Positions 36,184 through 43,977 of a stretch of DNA of 64,000 nt are shown here, in pieces. A program made the translations under genes and the position numbers. Numbering within the stretch: the first letter of the stretch is position 1; each line of letters starts with the position of its first letter. The notes beneath the pieces are model-generated. The model made no database searches, was not told the origin of the DNA, and saw only the letters and a program-made list of their open reading frames with translations. The stretch is from Fodinibius salinus. GTDB lineage: Bacteria > Bacteroidota > Rhodothermia > Balneolales > Balneolaceae. The stretch spans positions 62,001-126,000 of the forward strand of contig NZ_VNHY01000002.1 in the NCBI RefSeq assembly GCF_008124865.1, read 5' to 3'.

Positions 36184-37544
36184 AAAAGATGAAATACACT
36201 TTTTTGCTCTTGGTGTCAGTGCTTATCGGCTGGAATATCCCTGCTCAGGCACAGAACTATAAACAAGAGCGTGCTCAAATTGCAGAAAAGCAGAAAAACA
36301 TCCAGATACAAATAGGGGAACTTAATCAGCAGATTCAGCAGTATGAGCAACGACTAAAGCGTGCGACTCAAAAATACGAAGCACTCTATCAAAAATACCA
36401 GGATCTGAAAAAAGTTATTGCCCTTCAAGATCAAAAGATCAAAAATCTACAGGCTGAACAACAACAGGTACAAAAAGAGATTAATGTGACCAGCAATTCT
36501 CTTGAGGAAAAAAGAGAAGAACTAAAACAGCTTATTGCTAAATATAAAAAGACACTCAGCTATCTATATAAACACGGCAGGACAACTCAATTGGCCCTAA
36601 TTCTGTCATCCTCATCCATCAACAAAATGCTGGTGCGCTCTTTTTATCTGGATAAATTCAGTAACTACCGGGAAAAACAAGCCCAGCAAATTCGGCAAGC
36701 TGAAAAGGAGCTTGAAAAAACAAAAAACCAACTTGTCGAAGCACGTCAAAAAAATAAGGAAGTACTGCAAAATATTACCCAGGAAAAAGAGCGACTTGCA
36801 AAACAACAACAACAACAATCCCAAAACGTGGCGCTTCTTCGCGAAAACAAAGAAGAAATTCAGCAGTCACTGCAACAATCAAAAGAAGAAAAAGAAAATT
36901 TAAATAACCGTTTTTCCGAACTTATTGAAAGAGATAAGAAGCTTCGAAAACAACAACAAGAACGTCGCCAGCAGCGTGAAGCCAATCGCAAAGATAAGTT
37001 GGCTGCAGCCAAAAAAATTAAGGACGATACCAAACGTGCTAAAGAGGTAGCTAAATACTCGGAACCCATAAAGCCTGCTAATTTTATAAGTTCTGACCGG
37101 CTTGAAGAAATTGAACAGGAATTTGCTCAAAAAAAGGGACGTCTGCCATGGCCGGTTGACAGCCGCACAGTATCTGAACATTTTGGTAAGAGCCGACATC
37201 CCGTTTTTGGTACGGTTACTCCCAATCCCGGTATCGAAATTGTCACTGATTCCCAAGCTCGTGTCCGCGTAGTTGAGGATGGCTATGTTATTGCTATTCA
37301 ACCTTTGCCCGGTTACGGCGATGTTATATTGGTTAAACACGGCCGTTTCATCACTGCTTACGGCAACTTGAGCCAAATTATGGTAAATAGTAATGAGATC
37401 TTGACCCAAGGAGATGTTATTGCACTGTCAGGCAGTGATAACTCCGTAAAGGGAAAAAGCCTCTTTTTCCTGATTCGTGAAAACGACAAAAATCTTGACC
37501 CCGAAAAGTGGTTGCAAACGAAGGCACTATCCAGCGCTTACTAA
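36180..37544 (+). CDS. envC: EnvC-like murein hydrolase activator (degenerate LytM)
   Basis: 454 residues: signal peptide (about 1-24), long coiled coil (about 25-300, rich in Gln/Lys/Glu), then a C-terminal M23/LytM domain (about 325-454). The metal ligands are altered. HxGID is replaced by NPGIEI and the HxH site by AYGNLS, so it should not cut peptidoglycan itself. EnvC-type proteins activate amidases during cell division. It follows the DUF4292 gene with a four-base overlap. Confidence 0.87.
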   Translation: MKKMKYTFLLLVSVLIGWNIPAQAQNYKQERAQIAEKQKNIQIQIGELNQQIQQYEQRLKRATQKYEALYQKYQDLKKVIALQDQKIKNLQAEQQQVQKEINVTSNSLEEKREELKQLIAKYKKTLSYLYKHGRTTQLALILSSSSINKMLVRSFYLDKFSNYREKQAQQIRQAEKELEKTKNQLVEARQKNKEVLQNITQEKERLAKQQQQQSQNVALLRENKEEIQQSLQQSKEEKENLNNRFSELIERDKKLRKQQQERRQQREANRKDKLAAAKKIKDDTKRAKEVAKYSEPIKPANFISSDRLEEIEQEFAQKKGRLPWPVDSRTVSEHFGKSRHPVFGTVTPNPGIEIVTDSQARVRVVEDGYVIAIQPLPGYGDVILVKHGRFITAYGNLSQIMVNSNEILTQGDVIALSGSDNSVKGKSLFFLIRENDKNLDPEKWLQTKALSSAY

Positions 37545-37610
37545 TTGGATTGAGGGTGTAATTGTTGCTATTTTAAATTCACAAATTTCTACGCTCTTAA
37601 CTCATATTTT

Positions 37611-38069
37611 ATGATAAACTGGCAACGCACCTTCGCTTTTGTAACCGGATCTATCGTAGTCGGATTAGCAATTATTCTCGTCTCTAACAGTTTTATCCAA
37701 TATGTTGCTCGCGAAGGCACCACAGGCTATCTGTTTTTATTTGGATTTGGACTAATATACCTAAATCTGAATTTTGGCTTTAGCCGTCGCTTTATGATGA
37801 AGGCAATGAACATCAGCTGGATATGCTATCTGATGGCCATTTTTACCATCTTGCCTACCATTTTCTGGATCTACACAAAAGATGTGGGATTGGGAAAAGC
37901 ACAGCTTTTCTTTGCCCTGACGGTTATTTTTGCTGCTTTTCTCGGTGCTTACTTTGGAATCCGTCGAGGTGTGGTGAAACGAGCACAGTATATCCAGCAA
38001 ATGAAAGATGACGACCAAGAGTTACCGAAATCACTGAGGCGTCCCCATGATGATGTAAGTATTAATTAA
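37611..38069 (+). CDS. Hypothetical four-helix membrane protein
   Basis: 152 residues with four hydrophobic helices (about 8-28, 39-55, 69-89, 99-118) and a basic, then polar, C-terminal tail (RRGVVKRAQYIQQMKDDDQE). No family recognised. It lies 66 bases after the envC-like gene and could be a fourth member of that transcript. Confidence 0.6.
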   Translation: MINWQRTFAFVTGSIVVGLAIILVSNSFIQYVAREGTTGYLFLFGFGLIYLNLNFGFSRRFMMKAMNISWICYLMAIFTILPTIFWIYTKDVGLGKAQLFFALTVIFAAFLGAYFGIRRGVVKRAQYIQQMKDDDQELPKSLRRPHDDVSIN

Positions 38070-38225
38070 CCAACCTTTTCTACAAGTATTTTAATTTTAA
38101 TAGGGAGATGCAGCAGATATCAACCCATCATGGAGATGGCAAGCGGAATCTATAATACGGTGCTTCCGATTCCGCAAAGACGGACAGGCTAACAGTTATC
38201 AACTCTCAATGAGTTTCAAAATTAA

Positions 38226-38255
38226 AAAGGCTGCCTGATTGACCAGGCAACCTTT
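38226..38255 (-). terminator. Terminator between convergent genes
   Basis: A 12-bp stem (38226-38237 with 38244-38255) with one wobble. On the minus strand it is followed by TTTTTAATTTT, so it ends the barrel-protein gene. It can also act on plus-strand transcripts from the cluster before it. Confidence 0.7.
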
Positions 38256-38278
38256 ACTACACAAATTGGAAATATACC

Positions 38279-38929
38279 TTAGTTAAACAAATAAAAATCT
38301 ATTCCAATATTGGCCTGCAAGGCACGGGAATCAGCGCGAAAGAGCCGATCACTCTCCCAGTCATATCCTATTTCGGTAAACAAACCAATTGTATTGCTCA
38401 TTCGATAGGCTAACCCTGCACGTAAACCAAATCGAACGCGGAAATTTTCTGCTGCTCCCTGAGTATTGGCAAGTGTGTTAAGTCCCATGTTATTGCCAAA
38501 CATTAAATTCATTTGTGTGTATGGCTGCAGGCGATTTGTGCGAAACGGATAAACACGAACAAGAGGCCCCACGCCCCAACTGCCTACTCCAAAACTATTA
38601 TTCGGGCTATCTACAAAAAAGCTAGTCAGTATCTGAAATCCTACTCCCAACCGCTGCGACATCATACGTACATCACGATACACGAATTCAAGCTCAGAGC
38701 TGCCATCGGTTATCAGGGGATTATTTTCTTTATAAGTAAGGTCGCCCAAACTGTGAATATTTGCCGTTAAACCATGGATACCAACATCAGAGCGCAATTT
38801 TTTGAGTCCCGAATCGGACTGCCCCTCTGATTGGCCGAAAACCGGCTGGCTTACAATCCCCGTCAACAGTAACGACAGCAGGGCAAAACTTAAAATTCTA
38901 GTAGCTTTATTAAATTTATGCGTAATCAT
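38279..38929 (-). CDS. Outer-membrane beta-barrel protein
   Basis: 216 residues: signal peptide (hydrophobic ~14-30, ending near QPVFGQ), then alternating strands with aromatic residues (GFQILTSFFV, RVYPFRTNRLQPYTQ, FRVRFGLRAGLAYRMS) and a C-terminal strand ending FYLFN. This is typical of eight-stranded barrels of the OMP_b-brl class. Function unknown. A fragment resembling the end of a related protein is found upstream at 39207-39344. Confidence 0.75.
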   Translation of the reverse strand: MITHKFNKATRILSFALLSLLLTGIVSQPVFGQSEGQSDSGLKKLRSDVGIHGLTANIHSLGDLTYKENNPLITDGSSELEFVYRDVRMMSQRLGVGFQILTSFFVDSPNNSFGVGSWGVGPLVRVYPFRTNRLQPYTQMNLMFGNNMGLNTLANTQGAAENFRVRFGLRAGLAYRMSNTIGLFTEIGYDWESDRLFRADSRALQANIGIDFYLFN

Positions 38930-39206
38930 TGTGCGTTTATTTCTTGCTAAATTCTGTGAAAACAGCTTTTTGAAGAGCCTGTAAAATTGCCTAATAATTT
39001 GTACAGTTACAATAACTGACTCAAATTATAATTGTTGCATAAACAACCCATTTTAACAGATTAACAATGGCTGAAAATTAAAGTCAATTCAATCAATCCG
39101 AGGTTTTTCTAAACATCATATTTCTACTATAAAATATTCCTCCCAGTAGTTATCAAAAAAGGAACTTCCATATCAACTATATTCCTGAGCATCACAATGT
39201 TATCAC
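38930..39206. other. intergenic region without a gene
   Basis: About 277 AT-rich bases upstream of the barrel gene. No RNA gene, repeat or complete frame was seen. With the fragment that follows, the gene-free stretch extends to 39393. Confidence 0.4.
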
Positions 39207-39344
39207 TTAAAAAATAATCTGCATTCCCAGCTCTATTCCAACCTTATAGCCAATACGATTATAAGGATCAGATTTACCATGGCTGCGGCCAACTCCTAAC
39301 AAATGACTATTTCCCTGCCAGTTATCAAAATCCACTCCAATATT
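39207..39344 (-). pseudogene. C-terminal fragment of an outer-membrane barrel protein
   Basis: A 45-residue minus-strand frame directly after an in-frame TAA. It reads NIGVDFDNWQ..., ...DPYNRIGYKVGIELGMQIIF and stops at 39207. The alternating pattern and terminal Phe are those of a last barrel strand. There is no ATG. It is most simply the decayed end of a barrel gene whose front has been lost. Confidence 0.4.
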
Positions 39345-39393
39345 TTATAACTTCTAAGGGTCAAAAAATATATAATTAATCCATTCCTATATT

Positions 39394-40356
39394 TTGGAAA
39401 CCAACCTGCGACATATCCCAGACCTGCCTGTGCCACAGTGGTGTGTAAACGGCCACGTACATACCATTGCCCGTTCGTGGCTGGGCGACACAACGTTACC
39501 GGATGTTAACCGGATCGAAATTCCTACCCCCGATGATGATTTTCTGGAACTTGATTGTGCCATACATCCCAATTCTGAATCTGTCATTATATTATTTCAC
39601 GGTCTGGAAGGTTCTTCTGAACGATACTACATCGTAGAACTGATGAAAGAACTACTTGAGGAGGAGTATTCGGTCGTAGCCGTTAACTTTCGCAGCTGCG
39701 GATCGCGAATGAACAATCAGCCGCGATTTTATCACTCTGGAGAAACCAACGATTATGCCACAGTATTCAACTGGATTTCCCAGCAATATCCCGACAAAAA
39801 AATGGGCGCTGTGGGATTTTCACTTGGCGGTAATGCACTACTCAAATCACTGGGAGAAGAAGGGAGTGGCCACCCGCTTGATGCTGCTATAGCCGTGTCA
39901 GTTCCTTACGATTTACGGCTTGGATCCATCAGGCTATCCAAGGGATTTCATCGCCTTTATGAATATCGGTTCTTGCGCACGCTAAAGAAGAAGCTGGTAT
40001 TAAAACGGCAAGACTTCCCCAACCTGCCACAGTTTACCGGCTCTACACTTTTTGAATTTGATGATCAAATCACAGCGCCGATACACGGATTCAAAAGTGC
40101 AGAACATTATTACGAACAGTGCTCGGCCCGCCGTTTTATAACGGATATCCAAATTCCCACATTACTCGTCCACAGCCGGGAAGACCCGCTTTGTCCCGTC
40201 GAGGCTATGCCGGTTGCCAAAATATTTGACCACTCGAAAATCGATTACATCATTACCGAACAAGGCGGACACGTGGGTTTTTGGAGTCAACCGAAGGGAT
40301 GGCTCAATTATATCATCAGAAACTATTTGCATAAAAAGCTAACAGAATCACTATAG
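39394..40356 (+). CDS. YheT-family alpha/beta hydrolase
   Basis: 320 residues from a TTG; no ATG is available before the fold, and an in-frame stop lies 21 bases upstream. Family features are present: the PQWCVNGHVHTI opening, oxyanion region LFHGLEGSSE, nucleophile elbow GFSLGGNALLK (Ser), Asp in HSREDPLCP and His in EQGGHVGFW. YheT proteins are cytoplasmic hydrolases with no settled substrate. It stands alone upstream of the YpdA-like gene. Confidence 0.85.
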   Translation: METNLRHIPDLPVPQWCVNGHVHTIARSWLGDTTLPDVNRIEIPTPDDDFLELDCAIHPNSESVIILFHGLEGSSERYYIVELMKELLEEEYSVVAVNFRSCGSRMNNQPRFYHSGETNDYATVFNWISQQYPDKKMGAVGFSLGGNALLKSLGEEGSGHPLDAAIAVSVPYDLRLGSIRLSKGFHRLYEYRFLRTLKKKLVLKRQDFPNLPQFTGSTLFEFDDQITAPIHGFKSAEHYYEQCSARRFITDIQIPTLLVHSREDPLCPVEAMPVAKIFDHSKIDYIITEQGGHVGFWSQPKGWLNYIIRNYLHKKLTESL

Positions 40357-40460
40357 ATCTAACGATTGGTAATTAACATTTATCTTTAGTGAACTGAATG
40401 GTAGTCATCTTTGTTAAAATCTACAGTTTTAGAACAGAAAGAATTAATACATTATTATAA

Positions 40461-41417
40461 ATGGTTATTATTATCGGCGCAGGCCCCATTGGGCTGGCTA
40501 CTGCTATCGAACTAAAAAAAAGAGATATTCAGGCAAAAATTATTGAGCGCGGCTGCTTGGTCAACAGCATCTTTCACTATCCCAAAGACATGACGTTTTT
40601 CTCGACCTCCGAGCGGCTGGAGATTGGCGGTGTACCCTTTATTTCGCACAACGATAAACCCACGCGCCGCGAAGCCCTGGAATACTACCGACGTGCCGCC
40701 GAAAGCTACGATCTTGACGTCCATCTTTATGAAGAAGTGCAAGATGTTGAGGGCAGCGACCAATCTTTTGCCGTAAAGACCGACCAGGGAACCTATCAGG
40801 CACAAAAAATTGTAGTGGCCACAGGGTTTTATGACATCCCTAAAATGATGGATATCCCGGGTGAAAGTCTCGATAAGGTGCGACATTATTATGATGAAGC
40901 TCACGCCTATGCCTGGCAGGACCTGCTTGTCATTGGCGGAGGAAATTCAGCCGTTGATGCGGCACTACAAACCTACCGGTCACATGCCAATGTAACACTG
41001 GCCGTTCGTGATGATGATATCAAAGAATCAGTTAAATACTGGGTAAAACCGGACATCAGAAATCGTATAAAAAATGATGAAATTACCGGCTATTTTAATA
41101 CGGAAGTGAAGGAGATCAAACCGAAAGAAGTTGTGCTCGATACACCAAACGGTACCAAAACCATTCCTAATGATTTTGTACTAGCCATGACGGGATATCA
41201 GCCAAATTTTGAACTAATGACAAAATTTGGCATTGAGCTCAGCGACGATAAGGATAAGATGCCAATCTATGACGATCATTCACTGGAAACTAATCGAGGA
41301 GGGATGTATGTAGCGGGTGTTGTTTGCGGAGGAATGGATACCAGCAGCCTGTTCATAGAGAATACGCGCGTCCACGCCGAACACATTGCCAATGACATTG
41401 AGCGAAAATTGCCCTGA
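40461..41417 (+). CDS. ypdA: YpdA-type FAD/NAD(P) disulfide reductase-like protein
   Basis: 318 residues with FAD-binding VIIIGAGPIGLATAIEL at the N-terminus, NAD(P)-binding LLVIGGGNSAVDAALQ in the middle, and the terminal FAD segment YVAGVVCGGMDTSSLFIENTR. There is no CxxC redox pair. This matches YpdA, the proposed bacillithiol disulfide reductase, rather than thioredoxin reductase. No bacillithiol-synthesis genes are in the window. The host may use bacillithiol or another thiol. Confidence 0.85.
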   Translation: MVIIIGAGPIGLATAIELKKRDIQAKIIERGCLVNSIFHYPKDMTFFSTSERLEIGGVPFISHNDKPTRREALEYYRRAAESYDLDVHLYEEVQDVEGSDQSFAVKTDQGTYQAQKIVVATGFYDIPKMMDIPGESLDKVRHYYDEAHAYAWQDLLVIGGGNSAVDAALQTYRSHANVTLAVRDDDIKESVKYWVKPDIRNRIKNDEITGYFNTEVKEIKPKEVVLDTPNGTKTIPNDFVLAMTGYQPNFELMTKFGIELSDDKDKMPIYDDHSLETNRGGMYVAGVVCGGMDTSSLFIENTRVHAEHIANDIERKLP

Positions 41418-41626
41418 TTACTGATGAACAGCAAGGAGTAATTTTTGGGACCATTTCACCCTAGAATTTTGTGCAACCATCAAAAATATCAGGTGCTAAT
41501 AATAGCTACAGGTTGAAGTTATTTTCTAATTAGGTAAAGTCTTACAATTAGAAAATATGCTATAAAATGAAGCAGAATAGATAATCCGCAAAAATTCTCT
41601 CAGCCATTTATGTGCAGCAAAAAAAG

Positions 41627-41730
41627 AGAGGGTAAGCAACCTACATCACGCCGCTACAACCTCCTACCGCTGCTACCTTCCGGTCCTGACGGAGTTTAGA
41701 GGGAGCTGGCTGCGTAGGGCCTACCCTCGA
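41627..41730 (-). ncRNA. ffs: Signal recognition particle RNA (small type)
   Basis: On the minus strand the conserved apical region CAGGACCGGAAGGTAGCAGC is present, with paired flanks. The ends pair (GAGGGTAGGC with GCTTACCCTC). A T-run follows the 3' side. The RNA binds Ffh and targets nascent membrane proteins. It lies just downstream of the adenylate-cyclase operon on the same strand, in an otherwise gene-free gap of about 370 bases. Exact ends are approximate. Confidence 0.88.
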
Positions 41731-41784
41731 AGTGATAAAGATAAAATTTTTGGGGGTTTAATGCCAACTGAAGAAGGAGTAAAT

Positions 41785-43974
41785 TTATTTTTTCTTCATC
41801 ACATAAACACCGTCCCAATGCTTGTCAGGAGGGTTCTCTTTCATACGTTTACAACGGTCCAGGTAAATAGCAGAGGGATTGGTTCGGTTACTATTTTGAT
41901 CGTTCGTAACCGCTTGTTCAAGCTCCAGAGAACGTTCAAAAAATTGGTGCGCGGCATCCCACTGTCGGTTTCGATATGCTTCTATCCCTTTTTCAAAATG
42001 CTCCTTGCATTCAAACTGCTGTTCGGAAAGATGATCCCGAAGACCCATAATTTCATATACGTCAACCGGCTGAGTGCGTCCCTTTACGACGATACGATCA
42101 ATTAAACGGAACACACAGCGGTCACCATATTGCTGAGCCTCCTCTTTTGTTGCAGCTGTCACCATTGTATAAATACCGTACTGTTTGGATCCGGTTTCAC
42201 AGCGGGAGGCTAAGTTAACATCGTCGCCCATCATGGTATAATTAAAACGACTTTCCGAACCCATATTCCCGGTTACAATGGTTCCGGTGTTAATCCCTAT
42301 ACGAGCACGCATGTGTTGAACCAGCTCTGGCCACTGCTCATCGTCATTTTCCCATTTGGATTGGAGCTCAGTCAACTTTTGCTGCATAAGTTGTGATACC
42401 ACACAAGCTTTGTATGCATGATCTTCCTGCGGTACGGGAGCCCCGAAAAAAGCCACAATTGCATCACCGATATATTTATCCAACGTACCATCATGTTCCG
42501 TCAAAATATTGGTCATTGCTGATAAATATTCATTTAGAAGTTTGACCAATTGTTCGGCCGGCAATTGTTCAGATATTGTTGCAAATGATTCAATATCACT
42601 GAAAAAAGCCGTTATATAAATTTCATCACCCCCCAGTTTGGGTTCTTCTTGGTGTGCCACCATCTCCTCAACAACGGCGGGCGAAACGTAAGACGAAAAT
42701 AATCCCCTAATGCGACGCTTTTCGCGCTGCTCAATCACATATTCATAACTCTGCATGCTAATATATCCAACTGTTAGTGCCGTCATCATCGATACAAAAT
42801 CCAACACATATCGAAACCACAGAAAGCCGCCAAGTACCGCAGCGGTAACACAAGCACCAGCTATTAAATACAGTGCAAACCCCCAAAAGCCAGATGTGTT
42901 ACGAACACCCAAAACAGCCAATATTATGAGTCCCAGCAATACTAATAAATTTATTCCTGGCGGCACATAATAAATATATTTTCCCGACAGAATGGTCTGG
43001 ATAGCATTGGCATGCATCTCAACTCCCGGCATTATATTTTGATCAGCAAAAGGAGTAGAATGCAGATCATTTAATTCGGGCATGGTGGCACCTATCAGCA
43101 CAATTTTGTCCTCAAAAACACCCGACTGCTTGAGCCCAAATCTCGGATCGGAAAAGCTGTTAATCTGAAACGAAGAATCTTCGGACGCTAACACAATCGT
43201 TGAATCATCAATAACGGTTTCGTACGAAAAACGAGGAAAGGTTCCCGGGCCACCGAAATAGTTTATCGTCATTAAATTGCTGCTATACAGAGGAATCGAA
43301 TACGGACCGAATGTTAATTTTTCTGCCGACTTGTCGATATTCTGCTTATCCATGTCATTGAAAAAAGCTAGAAGCTCAAGCCCAAGCGACAGATATCGCT
43401 CATCATTATAAGCCATATCCAAAATATATTGGCGGATTTTTGCATCGGCATCTTTGGTTGACCGTACAATACCTACTGGATTCTTATTAGCCGATTGCAG
43501 AACCTCATTCGGCCGTACAAATGTAGTAGAGATAGAACTGCTGCCTCTTCCGCGGTTTTGCTTTTCATGCTGGATACTACCCCCTAAAATAACATTGCCA
43601 TATTTTTTTATAGCACCAGCAAATAGGGTATCATTTGTTAAGCTATAGTTGTCACGCTGATCAAAAATGACATCAAAACCAATAACTTTTGCACCGGCCT
43701 CATTAAGGTGTTCAACTAGCTTGGCATGTAAGTTAGTAGGCCAGGGATATTTGTACGGAATTTCTTGATCGGCTTGCTGGCTAATAGATACGATAACAAC
43801 TGATGAATCTTCGATAGCAACTGGCCCCCGAATCTCATAGAGCTGATCAACTACATTTAGCTTAAGATTATTCACGGGTGAAGAAAAGGAAAGTAAAATC
43901 GTTATGAACAAACTAAACAATACAAGGCCCGATAAAATCAAGTAACTTGACCAGTGTTTAAAATTGTTTGTCAT
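41785..43974 (-). CDS. CHASE2-domain adenylate cyclase
   Basis: 729 residues. An N-terminal membrane anchor (about 12-30) leads into an extracytoplasmic CHASE2 sensor domain (about 35-330), then three membrane helices (about 340-410) and a cytoplasmic class III cyclase domain (about 440-630). Catalysis residues look complete: metal Asp in FFSDIESF and KYIGDAIVAFF, and MMGDDVNLASR with the Asn/Arg pair. Lys in DKYIGD and Asp in GDDVN fit ATP rather than GTP. A TPR-like unit follows (about 655-690). It is the last gene of a four-gene operon, three bases after the outer-membrane gene. It should convert an envelope signal to cAMP. Confidence 0.9.
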   Translation of the reverse strand: MTNNFKHWSSYLILSGLVLFSLFITILLSFSSPVNNLKLNVVDQLYEIRGPVAIEDSSVVIVSISQQADQEIPYKYPWPTNLHAKLVEHLNEAGAKVIGFDVIFDQRDNYSLTNDTLFAGAIKKYGNVILGGSIQHEKQNRGRGSSSISTTFVRPNEVLQSANKNPVGIVRSTKDADAKIRQYILDMAYNDERYLSLGLELLAFFNDMDKQNIDKSAEKLTFGPYSIPLYSSNLMTINYFGGPGTFPRFSYETVIDDSTIVLASEDSSFQINSFSDPRFGLKQSGVFEDKIVLIGATMPELNDLHSTPFADQNIMPGVEMHANAIQTILSGKYIYYVPPGINLLVLLGLIILAVLGVRNTSGFWGFALYLIAGACVTAAVLGGFLWFRYVLDFVSMMTALTVGYISMQSYEYVIEQREKRRIRGLFSSYVSPAVVEEMVAHQEEPKLGGDEIYITAFFSDIESFATISEQLPAEQLVKLLNEYLSAMTNILTEHDGTLDKYIGDAIVAFFGAPVPQEDHAYKACVVSQLMQQKLTELQSKWENDDEQWPELVQHMRARIGINTGTIVTGNMGSESRFNYTMMGDDVNLASRCETGSKQYGIYTMVTAATKEEAQQYGDRCVFRLIDRIVVKGRTQPVDVYEIMGLRDHLSEQQFECKEHFEKGIEAYRNRQWDAAHQFFERSLELEQAVTNDQNSNRTNPSAIYLDRCKRMKENPPDKHWDGVYVMKKK

Positions 43975-43977
43975 AAC

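Noticed and set aside
38143..38175. Hairpin GCGGAATC...GATTCCGC
   Set aside because: Stem of 8 bp with a 17-base loop and no T-run on either strand. Too weak to call a terminator.
41761..42105. Plus-strand open frame of 114 codons
   Set aside because: Lies almost wholly inside the CHASE2 cyclase gene on the opposite strand and has no recognisable motif.
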